Source of the DNA: Epiperipatus broadwayi
Lineage: Eukaryota > Onychophora > Udeonychophora > Euonychophora > Peripatidae
Reading direction: 5' to 3'
Assembly (NCBI GenBank): GCA_028023455.1
Contig: JAQFVV010006255.1
Coordinates: 3,346,001 to 3,410,000 of the forward strand
Length of the DNA: 64,000 nt
The notes under the pieces were generated by a model. The model ran no database searches, was not told the DNA's origin, and was given only the letters and a program-made list of their open reading frames with translations. A program made the translations under genes and the position numbers. Positions 26,572 through 41,282 of this stretch are shown in pieces (position 1 is the first letter of the stretch; each line of letters starts with the position of its first letter).

Positions 26572-29500
26572 GTAAGTAGAGACTTTTTTTGTTTCACTGC
26601 TACATTTTATATTTTTATAATAAATTTTATTATTATTTTTAAAAAAGTACAAAATTGTTATTAATGCAATTCCAACATAATTGGAAATTATTCGTTATAT
26701 ATTTAATTGCTTAAGCATACACACACGCTAATTTTTCATCTAAAGAATTTCATGTTAAAGGATGGACTAGAAACTGTTCATATAAAGTGCGATTAATAAA
26801 TGAGAAGTCCTTAAAAGAATTCTAGGTATTAGTTTGACTATATTCGGGATCCTAGATTGCTTGCTAAAACTAATAATATCATATTTATTGCTAGATTTAT
26901 CCAATAATAGGGGACAGACTAGACAACTAAAAATTGATTAATTGTTAAATGAGTAAATAAATAAAAAAAATCAGAAACGTCTGTTACTGTACCAATCTGT
27001 CAATTAGATAGTCAAACATCTCTCGACTCTCTAACTATAAGATTATAATAATATCGCAGTTATTTTCTTTAAGAAAATAAGGACTTAGTGCCAAGGATAA
27101 GTTTGAATAATATTAAATAGATTCAATCAAATTTCAAATTAACTTAAAGAAGTTATAAAATCATGGCGTGCACGATTCTATTTAATAAATAATAGGATAT
27201 TCATAGATTTGAAATACAAAGTAATCTATTATCTTTATATAAACCATACTAAATCTTTTGAAATCCAATTACTACCCGTTTAAAAAAAAATCTTTTACTT
27301 TTGAAGTGCCTTCAAAAAATTATAAAAATATACATAATCAAAACAGTTGATCAGAATCTTTTTCGGCATTTTTTTTAGCTGAAAAACAGTGAATAAAAAA
27401 TATCACCAAGCTAATCAAAAACCATATGATAAAATTTATAATTTTTTAATCTTTCTAATTAAAAGAAGTTAAATATTTATTTACTAATCAGTAATTGGAT
27501 AGCTGGTTATGGTCTGACTGTTTGAAAGTCCAAACTTTTTAAACCAGAACACATATAGAGTTTTTATTTGGATTGTTCAACGAAATACTTTGCCACAATA
27601 TTTGTTGTTCCTCAGATAAAATATAGAAGTTTGCATTTACTCAAGATTTTTGAAATTAATAATTATTGGTTATTAAAATGTGGAATTACTAGATATTTTA
27701 TATTATGTTCCAAGGAACAAAAATGAACCAAATAGAAAATACCACGATTATCAGATTAACATTAGATTGTAATGAAGATAGTCAGAATAACTTTCTAAAT
27801 CCATAAAAAAAGGTGTTTTTTTTTTTTTTACGATTTGTACAAACAAGTTTTCCAAAATAAAAAAGCAAAAAAAATTAGACATTTTTTCTAGGAATAGGAA
27901 TATATACTATACAGGTGACCAAAATAAGCATTCTCATTTCCAATTTTAATCGGTTAAGTGATACATCTTGAATATAGATCTCAATTTTTGATGGCTGATT
28001 TTATGTGTAAGTATATTAAAATGAAGATTTTTCACAGGTAAAAGATGCAAACACAGTTTCTGGATTCATCTATGCATTTAACTGTTTGTTATTACTATCA
28101 CAGCATTGATGTTTCAGTTGGTTCTCACTCAACAATTTGGGTAACAAATTTATTTTTAAAACTGTGACAGAATTATAATAATAATATGTATCGCAGGTTA
28201 TCTGATATCCCATTTAGATATTAATTATTTTATTTCCAGGAAGTGATTTAGATTGACTACTTTAATGATTTTTATTTTTGATTGATATTCTTTATAATTT
28301 TTTTTTATATATGTATAGAGGCTTTGCTGCTTTGTCATGTTTATAAATGCAGTATGATATTTTTTAGAATTGTAATTACTATTTTCTTTCTCAAATTGTT
28401 CTCTGATAGGATATATTATGGCTGAATAAGATTTTAGTATAACCAAAATTATTACAATCAAAGCTATATGTAAAAATCACTGAAATTTTAAAAAAGTTCA
28501 TCCTGCATTGGCATATGTGATGAAACATCATGTCAATCAAAAATAATAATAATCAAATTATCTATCACCAAATCTAATATTTAAATTTTAAATTATCTAT
28601 TGAACAATATCATCAATAGCTAAATCAAATGATATTTACAACATCAACTCTTACTACCCAAATGATGGCACATGCAAGCCAGCTGAAACATTAGTGCTGT
28701 AAGAGTAATAACAAAAAAACCATATATATATAAATAAATTTTAATAGATATTTATTTTGATATTTTTTTTTTTTTTTTTTAAATTCTTTTAGATATTAAA
28801 GTTTATATTAATTTTTTTTATCAGTATGACATTTATATTATTGATAAAATATGCATTACTTTTAATTTTTATTATTATTAGAATTTTTGATTTTTTACAA
28901 TTCAATGTTTATTCATTATTAATGTTAATCAATTTGCACAATTTTTGATGTCAGACTACTCATTGTTTATTTTAATAACTCTCTTCCTAGCACCATTTTT
29001 GCCATTCAGCATAGGGGCACTTTGGGCATTAGGTTTAAATTTACTATCTTGAAATTTATCTATAGCATTCATTTGCCAATTTTGCTTTTATTTAATGATA
29101 AAAACTGTGACAAATATATTGATTTATTAAATAAAAAAAATCTGAAGATGTTAATACCATATAGACAATCTAATATAAATGAGCCAAAAATATTAATGAT
29201 TGATAGCTTCTTTGTCTTTAAAATCAGAAAGTATCTATAGAGCTCTTACAAACAATGTTCTTTCCTTTGATTTTGAAAAGTAAAAATATATATTTTTGTA
29301 ATTTATTTATACATTTATGATTATTTTAGCAAAATATTTGTAAAATATTTATTTTTAAAACAAAATTAATTATGATTACATCTCAAATTTTATTCAAAAA
29401 TATTTATTTTTGAATGGGAAGAAAAATGTAACCATGGTAAAGCAGAAGTTATAATTAGCTAAGCAATAAATGCTTTCATAAACATTGTAGCTGTTTTGTG

Positions 29501-30394
29501 TTATTTTACAATAATTATAAGTGAAATTTTAAATTTCAAAACAGTATTTTATTGCTTTATGTCTTAACTGTCATGCACTCTGACATTTACTTTTGTTCCA
29601 CCTGGTGAGAGTTTATGCTCAACTTGAAATACTATATAAAGTCTTTATTTTATATTAAAATTCAATAATTGGACTAAATTTCTTTTTAATTTAGTTGTAT
29701 AAATGAATAATATTTTAAAAAAAATTGTATTTGATTTTTTTAAATATTTAAAAACTGAATTGTAAATCAGAATAATGCATCAAAAATGTCAATAACTAAA
29801 TTATATAATATCAATAATTATGCACTTATAACACTCATAAAGAAGTTATATATAACTAAATTAGTGTAAATAGCCTTTCACAAAATGAACACTTTTTTTT
29901 ATTTAAAGTTCTTTTTTTTTAAAATTGTGGATGAAAAAGATAGATTTATGATTGATCTATTAAATTTAGTTTTAAAATCTGATATTTTCTTTGTAATAAT
30001 TATGATATTTGAAAATATTTTAACATAATGCTGATTCTGTTAGATAATGACTTAATAGATACTGTAGTTTTCTTTCATTATATTATGGTCAAGTTTATTA
30101 ACTTTTATTTTTAAAAATAAGGTAAATGAATGAATTGAAAATTTGCATGTGTATTTTTTTTGATTTTAAATAATAATCAACCAATTAGTGTGTAAAAATA
30201 GACAAAAATATTTTATAAGCAAGCAAAAAATCAATTTTTGTTTATACAAAAATCTTTGCATGAAAACTAGATCAGAGAAAAGTAAATGTGTAAAAGACAT
30301 TTTTTTTTGTTGGTAAACAATAGGGGAATTCCTTAGATCTAAAATGACTGTCTGTAACATACTGACCTTTTTTGGATTCATTTTTTAAATTGTT
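26572..30394 (+). other. presumed intron or flank downstream of the T-box exon
   Basis: AT-rich, with poly-T runs near 27.8 and 28.76 kb. The next expected exon would code the I-L-N-S-M-H-K-Y-Q section of the T-box, and I did not find it. Small open frames in this stretch have low-complexity text and no family likeness. Confidence 0.5.
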
Positions 30395-30692
30395 CCATTA
30401 TAGGTTTTTCAATGCAATGAATAGTTGAATAGTTAGAAGGGTGAGAAGATTGAATTCTGTTCATTAAAGTTTGAGGAATTGCTATCTTAATATAAACCAA
30501 GCACTGATTATATATATGTGTGGAAGATTATGATCTGACCCAAGTGATGAATGCTCACTCTGCATGAAATATATATATATTGGGGGATCATGTGTTTTTT
30601 CACATGTGTGTGGTCATATGTATTTGTTGCTTGAGATAGAGTGCAGGATGAATAGACTGAAAAAATCCTGAGTTTAAATCTCTCTATTTACA
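30395..30692 (+). repeat. dispersed hammerhead-bearing repeat, copy 3
   Basis: Begins near aggtttttcaatgcaatgaa and ends ctctctatttaca. It shares cattaaagtttgaggaattg and the block cacatgtgtgtggtcatatg with other copies. Holds a well-folded hammerhead motif (see 30539-30584). It lies about 200 bases before copy 4 in the same orientation. Confidence 0.8.
30539..30584 (+). ncRNA. hammerhead ribozyme motif, nearly intact
   Basis: CCCAA (30539-30543) pairs fully with UUGGG (30580-30584) as stem I. The core is GUGAUGA (C3 changed to G). Stem II is AUGC paired with GCAU across a short loop, GAAA is at 30566-30569, and stem III is a self-complementary AU run. The C3-to-G change would impair cleavage unless G8 is compensated, which it is not. 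Confidence 0.6.
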
Positions 30693-30897
30693 TATATAAG
30701 AAACATTCAGTATAAGCAAATTACACACTGCCTTAGAATTACATATTGCTTGGGAAATAGATTACATCTTAGTATAAAATCAGCCCATCCCTCTTCTATT
30801 AATATATATGGATACATAATGTCTGATTATATGATGGATTATAATGATGTAATGTCTACATGAATGTAATGTCTACATGGATATAACTATAATATCA

Positions 30898-31152
30898 AAA
30901 AAGGCTTTGAGCATTTCATCATTGCCTGTTTATTAAAGTTTGAGGAATTTGTATCTCAATATAAATTGAGCACTGATTGTATATATGTGTGGAAGATCAT
31001 CTGGCCCAACTGATGAGAGCTGGTGCTGTATGAAATATATTGCAGATCGTGCACCTTTTTTGCATGTATATGGTTAGATGTATCAGTTGTTTGAGATAGA
31101 GTAAAGGATGAATAGACTGAAAAATTCTGCGTTCAAATCCCTGTATTTACAT
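30898..31152 (+). repeat. dispersed hammerhead-bearing repeat, copy 4
   Basis: From aaggctttgagcatttcatc to the tail gttcaaatccctgtatttac. CUGAUGA is intact (31010-31016) and GAAA is at 31032-31035. CCAA before and UUGC after give only three pairs of stem I, and stem II is weak. The tail has a B-box-like GTTCAAATCCC, hinting at a tRNA-like 3' module. Confidence 0.75.
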
Positions 31153-33760
31153 TTAAATAAAACAACAATAAAATCATTATGGAAAAATCTAGTTATAAAA
31201 GAAACCTATACTTTTTTCACTTACTATAATGTTAAAACAGCAATGTAAAGTGGAAGAACTACAATGCTATTTTAGAAATGCACAAACACATTTTCTAATA
31301 AACATGAAAGTTAGTAGGTTAACAAAAAAATTGTTCAGGTTTTAGAAATGGAATCAAAACAGATTTTCTTTCATTTGTTACATATTTTTATCAATAATTG
31401 AAAAAGGACAAAACTATTGTTCTAATTATGTATTTCATTGTATTAATTTTTCTATATTTGCAATGTTGAAATATTATTTTTAAAAATGGCTTTTGTTTAT
31501 AAATTTATATTTTTAAGAAATGAATTAAAAATTTTAAAAATATATTCCAGAATAAAAATTTAAACATTGAAATAAATAATCAAAAATTTACTATGTACAA
31601 TTGTTAGAGGAAGCCAAAAAATTTTATAGTGATAATATTAAATTAAATGAATAGTATCAATTTTTTTACAATTATAGTTAAATGTATATATTTTTATTAT
31701 TCTCCTTGTTTTTTAAGAATTACTATTTAGTAATAAATCCAAATAGCGAATATTAACAGGCAAGTTCATAAGTTTTTTATAGCTAGAAAATTAATTATTC
31801 ATTAATTTTCTGATAATTAATATCTTTTGGTATTATTTATATTTACAATATTGCTGTTATTTCAAATACATATGTTGTACCTCTAAGTCAATAGCCAATC
31901 AGAAACAGTCTAAGGGTAGTGAAAATGGTATAATGGCACAAGTTGGCATTTATTAATGCCCAACCTTGCATAATATATTCTTTCATGAAAATCAAAAAAT
32001 AAGTCAAAATATTTTATCACTTTCTAAATGAAAGTATGTTTTCTTTTTTGCCAAAATTCTGTAATTTGTAACCTCTACAATGACTGTTATATGCAAATAT
32101 TATACATTTGCATATGAACTTATGTGATGGTACACATTTTCCAATTATATACAACATATATATGTAAATGCTTTGCAATGTTCTGGTCATGTTAGTATGA
32201 AATGTAAAAAATAACTAATTATTTATATATTATAAATATCAATTTATTTTATTGAAATCAACATTTGAGTAACATAAAGTTAAATTCATTAATATAAAAA
32301 TTATATTTTATTTTGTTGAATATTTTTTTTTTGTAAGTTGTGATTGAAAATAAATAATAAAATTAAACAAAGAATCATTTTTAACCTGATTTATATTAAT
32401 TGTAAAGCAATATGTCTATATCTTCAAGTAAAATAATATTTCTTTAATATGTGTTTTTTATCATATATATAAAATCCCACATGAAAACATTGTGATGAGG
32501 TTTTCTTTTTCTCTAGTTTGGGCTGAATCCAATAATAAGATTAATTTTTTCACTATGAAATTTTTTTGATAATCTTTAGCATGCCAAATATTCAACCTTT
32601 TATTTTAATTAATTAATTTTTATTCTGTATTACTTTTACATTTTTAAAATTATTTATTTGAAGTTTAAGTTTAAAAAAAACATTCTGAAAATTAATATTT
32701 TAAATTTACAAATATAGAAAAAAAAATTGAAATATTTAACTAGAACGATAGATTATCTAACTTTACAATTCCCATAAAAATGTATTTGGAACACCAAAAC
32801 AAATTTTTGTAAAGAATACAAAAAAAACAAACAAACAATGAATTCCATTTATATATTAAATGGCAAAAAAAAACAACAGCTATGATAGTTGTAGAGACAT
32901 TTGTTTTCAGCTAATCACAATGTTTTACATTACATTATTATATTTCTCTTAATTTGTAATTTGTATAAAACAAATATTTTGCAAAATTATCATAACTATA
33001 TAAGCAAACTATGAAAAATTCATTTTTATGATTTAATTAAAAGATGAGCTCACAGTGACTATTTTAAGACCAAAGAAACTGCCAATCTCCAACCTTCTAA
33101 ACTAGGTGGAACATAGAATTTTTTTAAAAATTAATAAATCAGTATATGTTACTTTTTTTACCATCAAATGAATGTGAATTTGACAAATAAATGCAACACA
33201 TAAACAAAAGAAAATGAATTCAAGCAATTAAAGCACCATTATGTTGCTCTGAAGATATTATATGAATTAAGAAAAGATTAAATATAGTTGAATAATTTCT
33301 AAAATTTAAAATGATGACCAAATAAAAAAGAAACATAAAAAGACTCAAAATAACTAACTCATTGAACACTGCTCACAGGATTAATGAAAATGTCTGCTTA
33401 TAGTTATAGTTAGACAGCATTTGAGTATAAAAACAAGGATTAGAGAGAGAAAAACCACATCTCCAAGGGTATATTGCATAAAATGTACATTGTATTGAAT
33501 GTTAGCAATACATTATTTAGTGTAAGGGTAGCTTACAATCCATTTCAAATCCATCCTTATATGTCCACAGTAGTAGACTAAACCCATAAAAAAAGACATA
33601 AGTTGAAATAATAGGCTAAATACCTGATATTTAATTTTATGTGCAAACATACATATAAATGCACACATGCTTGAAGTTTGTTTAATATGCACCAAACCAA
33701 GATAATGTTGAAATAAAATAAATGCTCTTTCTAATGAAAAAGAAAAGCTTAATCTTAGAA

Positions 33761-33764
<4 letters not shown>
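31153..33764. other. AT-rich non-coding stretch
   Basis: Nothing recognised apart from poly-A and poly-T runs. Confidence 0.4.

Positions 33765-33852
<88 letters not shown>
33765..33852. repeat. (TA)n microsatellite
   Basis: Two TA tracts separated by a short AT-rich spacer. Confidence 0.95.
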
Positions 33853-33854
<2 letters not shown>

Positions 33855-35641
33855 ATTATGACTTGTTTGTTGATATGTAGACGTCATGATAGAAGACAAT
33901 AATTTAGTCAATGTGGTAATGACCTGAGGTCAAGTCAATATCTGAGCAACTGAGTGTTGGAAAGTGAGAATAGAATTTTACTATGTAAATTTATTACATA
34001 ATGTTGTTACATAACATCAATAACCAATAATTAGTGCAACAATGGGTATCTATAGTGATAGCAAAGGAAATTGAAAATGTGAGTTTGCTAAACAATGAAA
34101 ACATTGTCAATTATAAAATCAAACCCAAGTCATTTCATTCTCTTTCACATTTTATCAAATGTTATAACAAATTCAAACAGCAAATAGCTTAATTTTGAAC
34201 ATTAATAAAATGGACGATGTGTTCAAAGATATTATCTATTCTGCATAGGATTTTAAAATGCTGAAAATTAAATCAGATTGTTATCAACATTTGAAATGGT
34301 AAAAATCAATAAACTTTAGCAGTATAATCAAGGGATTAAATTAATTCTATAGTGACAATTGAAGAGAGAAAACTGCGCAGTCAAAAAAAGGGGAGGATGT
34401 CATATAACCAGCACATACTGATAAGTGATGAAACAAAACTTCCCTTCACATAAATTCAATCAATACTAATCATAAGCTGAAGAAAAATTTAATCTTTTTT
34501 TAAAATTAACAAACAATGTGTATTGGCTAGACAAATGTGCCATAGAACTGGGTGCTATTTTAATTGCTAGAGAGCATGATGCCATAACTTGTTTGTATAA
34601 ATAATGCCTGAAAACACCTAACACCTAACCTGAAGTGTCTGAATGGATTCTCCAAGCATTACTGGAGAATCTGGAGAATGATGGGAGTCATCAGAATAGA
34701 CTTCATCCATATAGACAGTGATGTTTAATTAAGATGACTTGATTTGGTCAAAATAAAAATTATCATGTTATATTTTTTTCTTTTAAATTTACTTTATACA
34801 TTTGTAAAATTCTGCTTTCATTATTCTAATACTTGGAAGTTTCAGTGTGTTTGCAATCAGGAGAGGCCATTCCATAAGAAGCAATATAATGTGGGAGTGA
34901 AGGTTTATTAAGTTAGAAAAAGTTTTTTTTTTTGCTTTGTTTGTAAATAAAATTCAGGTTGATTTCCTCTGTAGTAACTTGACTTTTGATCATCATCAAT
35001 GTCATATAATATGGTTTGGAGATAAGAATTTATGATGCTATTCCATATTAATTTGCAATCACTAGGACAGGACAGAATTTACATTATTTATTTATGTTTA
35101 ACTAACAATTGTTACATTTAGTTATTCGATGTGAATGACTGATAGTCTTGGATGAATGACTCTTTTCTATTAACAGTAGGAACTTATATATAGTTAGGGG
35201 GGTTCCAAAGAAAATCTCTCTAGAAGAAATTGGATCATGGAGCTATTGGACATATTGTAATAAAATCTTAGTTAGCTTCATGATCGTTATGATGAAATAA
35301 TATTTTTCTTTTTCTTTTATTTTATTTATGCATTTTAGTCAATCCCATTGATTTTATAAATAGAGAGTGTCTTAATGCATATCTTCCAGGGACATGGGTT
35401 GATAATGAACAATTTAAGTATTGAAATGGTAGAGATGCATATGGGACACATATAAGCACATCCTTTGCTAGTAAATAGCATTTCAATTTTTATCTGTTAT
35501 TAATAAAATTTGATAATGTGTTTTAAATGAAATTGGTCTCTGGTTTGTCAGACTCATTCATACACTCACTCATTAATATAAGTGATTAAACATATATATA
35601 TGCACACACATATAGATTATCATAACACATAACATAATAAT
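33853..35641. other. non-coding stretch
   Basis: AT-rich with a small hairpin near 34.65 kb (ggattctccaagcattactg then gagaatc). No gene seen. Confidence 0.4.
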
Positions 35642-35905
35642 AGGGTTGGATTATCTTAGATCATCAAAACTGAGTTGCTACATAAAGTAAATTGATCCCT
35701 GAAGAGAGCCAAAGGCAATATTCTCTTTGGGTTCGAATACTGAGGCAGAATGGAATCTGAAAGAGGGGTGAGGTATAGATGAACTAGTCTAAATTGTATC
35801 TAGATTTAATGAGTAAACTTAGAGCTAGCCTATTGGAGGTGGATATGAGAATTGGTTAGTTACTTCATCACATCATTCATAACATCTTACCCAACCCTAG
35901 GTTTG
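35642..35905. repeat. possible miniature element with short inverted ends
   Basis: The left end tagggttggattatc and the right end acccaaccctag are roughly complementary over ten bases. The interior is less AT-rich and contains gggttcgaatactga, which resembles a B box. No second copy was found in the window, so this is tentative. Confidence 0.3.
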
Positions 35906-38300
35906 ACTGTAGTCTGATGTGTTCCCCCTCTTCTGGTGATTAACAAAGTAAAAATGGCTTTTTTTAAAATTTATGAAAAAACTGTTATGATACCTTTATA
36001 ACATTTAATTAATTTCACAGCTTTTGATTTTTTAAATTGAATCCCTTTCAATTTCAGCACTTTCCCATTATTTCTTAGTGGCAATTTGTGTTAATAGATC
36101 ACTATTTTATTTTAGTGTTAAAATCTTCATTCAATATTATGAATCATTAGTTTTCAAATGAAAAGTATTCTAAAAATGATATTTGAACTTTGCAAATATA
36201 GAAAAAAAATTATGACATGAAATAAAATGAAATTTATAATGAGAACAATTATTTTTTTCTTATTGGATGATTAACACAATTGTGGTAGAAAAAATAAAAT
36301 CAACAAAATATTTATTGATTGAACATTTGCAAAATGTGAGTATAATAATATTAAGTCATCATTGATAGTCAGAGTTTGTCTCCTTTGTATTATATTTGGC
36401 TGCAGAATACTGATCTCTTCAGAGTTTTGTTTAAACTAGTAAATCAATATATTATATTTTCAGTTTTTAACATCAAATGAATGTAAAACCAGAAAAATAA
36501 CACTAGAGTTAGCCACAACAAAGTGATTTAAATGAAGCACAGCATCACAATTTCAGTACTAATAGTACCACATAGCAGAGATTGTCAGTGAAAGAAATGT
36601 GAAAATTGCAAACTGTCCCCCTGAGATGTATTTTAATTAAACCATTCTCTTGTTCTGATTTTTTTTAGAGAATTAAGCATTAATTTAAAAATACAGTTGT
36701 TTATAGAGAATGCATGAGTGGAATGAAGAGACAGAATTAAATATTAAAATAATTTGTTATTTCATCTGAATTTAATTAAGGTATATATTATATGGAAAAT
36801 AAAATGTAATATCTTTTTAAAAACTAATTGTAATGTTTGAGAATACTAAAGCAATTATGTTGATACCCAGAAGTTGGAGGACTTTGAGAAGTGAAAGCAA
36901 TAATTTTAATTAGCAATAACTTTTGACTAGTATCACATCTTATGCTGTTGATATATGTTTGTGCCCTTGACCCTTTTCTGCACACTTCTAAATGTTTTTG
37001 GTTTTATCGCAGACAGTATGCTTACTTCAGGAAGCATATGTATATCCGTTTGGAAATCAACTTAGTATATATAAATTACAAAGGTCAACACACATATACA
37101 TTTGCTTTCTTTTTATAAGAAATGTTTATTATAATAATATATAAAATATTCATCACTTAAAGCAAATATATATATATATATGTTCAGTAGAAATTGATTA
37201 AATGGTTTTCTTTATTAGTATATATATATTTCAAAGTTTGGAACAGCTGCTTGTCGTTTTTTTTTAAAAAAATATTTTATTGTAAATTAAATTACTTTTT
37301 ATAATGATGATTTATTACAAAAAAAAAATTCATTGTTATCCTAGTTAAAGAAAAAAAAGTTAAACAAATTATGTTCCATAGTTGTTTAAATGTACTTTAA
37401 TTACGTAGACAACAATTAATGTTTGAAAATTGAAAAATATATTAATTTAAAATTGGTAATGCACTAAAAACAAGATGAGAAACTTTATAATATTTTAAAC
37501 TTACTTTTAAATATGATTTATTTATTATAAATTTATTGTTTAATTTTTTTTAGTGTACTACTTTTAAGATTATTCTGGTTTTAAATGTTCTATACTTAAT
37601 CTTATTTTTTTCAATAAGCTTTGCTATTTTTAAGTGTCAATAAATTAAGTATTTTGAGATGCATAAACTAAATTATAAAAGATCTGTTTATAAAAGTAAG
37701 CTGAATAATCCTCACAATTAGATGATACTGCTTTTTAGATCTCAGGCTTGTTTCTGGTAATTGGCATTTGTCTATAGGAGCATCTCTATTTACTACAGTC
37801 TTCAGAAGTGATCTTATCCTTGTATTATGCTATGAGAGCAACCGAAGTTAATTCCAAGTCTATTTGATAAGTGATAAACCTATGTAGTTTTTATTGGATT
37901 CAAAACCTTAAGAGTATTTTGAAATTTTTAAGACATTGAATTTATTCGGGTAAGATAGAAATTAGTTTAAAACACTTTTTGAAAATATTATTTGGTATTC
38001 ACTGATCTCACACTTTCAGAGAAGTCTGAAGTAAAGCTAAAAAAAATATTGCTATAAAATGCAAAATGAACATTCTGTGTTACTTGTGTGTTGTTGCTAA
38101 CAGGTGTTTGTATTTGAAAATTTTTAAATAAAATTAAAAATTTTCTAGACACTCAACATTTAATGATAGATCATGGAAATACTCCATCATTATCACATCT
38201 AAAATACTATCATCACAAAACTTCAAGCACACATAAAATAGTGTACATTTTGTACAAAGATTATATATTACAATTAGACTAAGAAAAGAAACATTTTGTC
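35906..38300. other. AT-rich non-coding stretch
   Basis: No gene. A fragment related to the 20.5 kb foldback ends may lie at 38150-38225 (gatagatcatggaaatactc). Confidence 0.4.
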
Positions 38301-39040
38301 AAAACATCGCATAGCTGTATTATTTCAAACACATTCCCCCTTTTAAATAAAGAAAGCTTGAATTTTAGCAATCCATTGAAAAGGAAATTCTCTACAGTGT
38401 TGAGTGCAATAATATAATATATATTAAATTTTAAGCGAATTTAAATAAAAAAATGTGAAACTAAAAAAGAAAAGATTTTACAGTGCAAAAAATAAACATG
38501 TTTAATTTTAAATATAATTAGGAAAACTATACAATAGTCATTTTTACTCCCCAAATTCAAATAAAAAAAAAATGAAAACAATATATACTGCTAGCAGAAT
38601 CTAAATAAAATATTTGAAAGGCCGGTAGCCATATTATTCGAGTCACAATGCAAGATTTTTTTTATCTAAAGGGGGAATATGGCTGCAATAATATAACTAT
38701 AGGATGTTTCAAATTTTTTATATAGACTTTAGTAGCTAGCAGTATGCAATTGTTTCTATTTTTTATATTTGAGTTTGAGGAATAAAAATGACTATTATAT
38801 AGTCTTTCTAAGTATATTTAAAATTAAACATGTTTATTTTTGGCACTGTAAAATCTTTTCTTTCTTAGTTTCACACTTTTTATTCAAATTAGCTTGAATT
38901 TTAATATATATTACACCACTATTATACCACTTCACTCAACATTGAAGAGGTTTCCTTTTTAATGGAGTGCTAAAATTCAAGATTTTTTTTATTTAAAGGG
39001 AGAGTGTGGTTGAAATAATATAGCTATAGAGTGTTTTAAA
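38301..39040. repeat. large inverted repeat, arms of about 340 bases
   Basis: The left arm runs from aaaacatcgcatagctgtat through gtgaaactaaaaaagaaaag and catgtttaattttaaatata to the centre near 38.66 kb. The right arm is its complement, ending tagctatagagtgttttaaa. Pairing is strong in the middle of the arms. A segment like the arm ends (tcccccttttaaataaagaa) also occurs a third time near the centre (38.65-38.7 kb), so the element is nested. No coding sequence. Confidence 0.8.
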
Positions 39041-39520
39041 TGTATATATAATAAATCTTTTTTTATATATAAAGTTAATTTTATTAGTAGCAAATTATAT
39101 GCAAGTATTGATATATGTACAGAGGAATATATTTAAATTATTATAATATATGATTTACATGTGACAAAAATAATATCTTAAACAGGTAGAAGTGTACTTT
39201 ATTTACAAATTGTATGCTTTATACATAACTGCATATGAAAGATAAGCTCCCTTTGGATTGTAATCTCATTGTAAATTAATGCTGATATAAGGTACAACTC
39301 AGAAGAAACATATGATACTTTCAAATTTGTTTAGCATTTTGAGTTTTCTAGATAAGAATTTGAGAGCATTTAATTAAGTACATGTTAAAACTATTTTTTT
39401 AAGGAAATTGTATTTTTTGTTATCAAATATGATAGAACAGTGAGCAAGTCACAATGCTGTAAAGTATGAATAATTACAGTTGCAGTAAAGTGATAAAAAT
39501 ATGGGGGGAAAAAAGAAACC

Positions 39521-39616
39521 TTGCTTGAGAGTGGTGTAATGAAAGTTGCACTACAGAGATATTCATTAAATGAATGATTTCTAGTCTAATGAATGACTAA
39601 TAAAAATTATTAATAC
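39521..39616 (+). repeat. solo arm related to the 21 kb foldback
   Basis: ttgcttgagagtggtgtaat through gactaataaaaattattaat matches 21286-21395 closely. It lacks the other arm and the hammerhead-like centre. Confidence 0.7.
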
Positions 39617-40857
39617 AACCGAAGCTCTGTAAATCAATTGTTAAAATTTATGGCATAGCTCTAAATATTGAGATTCTAGAATAAATGGCATTAGGTTTTC
39701 AGCAGTCAACAATGAACTAATACAACAATAATCAAATAATATTGGGTAGTAATTGCCTAATTAAGGCCATCTGTCTTTGGATAAAGAATTTACTGTAAAC
39801 ACAATTTGAAGTAAATGAATAGTAAATACTTATATCCCATAGTTGTAAGCAGTAAATGCTATTTAGAAATAAAATAATAAAACTTCAAACTGAAAGATTT
39901 AATTGTTTTGATAAATAAATATTAAACAATATATATACACATAAATGTGCATATAAAAATAAATTGCATATAAAAATAAAAAAATAAAAAGGATTAAATT
40001 ATAGTTGTAATTTAAATAGAATGCATTGCAGTTATATGCTACTAAGGTTATGATTTTGAAAATCCTTTACATCAGAATCAATGACTATAAAAATTTGAAG
40101 TGACAAATTAATAAATGACACAAAATATATCACTGAATCATTAAAATGTGGATATAAATAGGGTTTCATAATTAGTGCAATCAAATGATATGATGCTATA
40201 TATAAAATAATAATATGTTTTCTCTTTTTTTATTTATTTTATCATATTGTATATTATATCATATTAATAAAGTTCAATTACAAAGTAATGTAAAAGAAGA
40301 ACATAAAAGTGATATTATATATAATAACAGGTTTCCACCAATATCATACATTAGTGTGCAAGCATATGTAATATTATGGAAGTTGAAGATGATGTTCAAT
40401 GTATAGAGCACAAATTTGTAATGGAAAATAAAAGACTGGGTTAATTTAAAATCTTTTATTATAACAAAACATAATTAATATTCAACTTTCAAGCTACTGA
40501 TAATGATCAAAATAAGCATTCTATAATATTTAAATTTATTCCACCACAGCTTCTGTTTCAGAATACTGGTTACATTTTCAAATACATCATCTATCCCTAA
40601 ATGGTTGATAACATTTATATTCTGCTAAAGGTAGCCTTTTATTTGTATTTGATGTTGATAAAAGTCATGGTAGCTAGGCATATTTTCATAATAAAGCACT
40701 GTCATTGAAAATGATCATCTCACACGTTCTAATTTTGGATGAAAAACATGAAGATGTATGAGAAAAAGAATAAAATAAAAATAGGTTGGGTTAACAAATT
40801 AGCAACATATTTATTAATGAAAATAATTAAAAAAAAAAAAGATATACTGGCTCATGG

Positions 40858-40894
<37 letters not shown>

Positions 40895-41282
40895 GTAGTT
40901 TGAATATATTCATTTGTCAAATATATATTTGTCCCTTAGTTAAACATTAATTTTATTTTTGATTAACTTTATTAGTATCCATTAATATCTGTGACATTAA
41001 ATTTCAAAGTTGGCAACATTTGACAAATGCTTTAAATACATCAATGTTATAATTTAAATGTAATCATACAAAAAAATATTATACAAAAAAATATTAGAAT
41101 AAAGGAAAGGGAAGATCATTAATTTCATATCTTCATTTACAAATCTCAATCGCTCCTAGCAAGAGGCAAGAATCTCTTCTCACAAATCTTAAAATGAGAC
41201 GAAAGAAAGAGAAAAATCAATATGTTATAATCAATTAGGATTGCCAATTCCTCAACAAGTTTTGTGATAAATGCTTAGCCAG
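39617..41282. other. AT-rich non-coding stretch
   Basis: Holds a (TA)n tract at 40861-40891. No gene supported. Confidence 0.4.

Noticed and set aside
26409-26597. Minus-strand open frame over the T-box exon
   Set aside because: Shadow of the conserved plus-strand exon.
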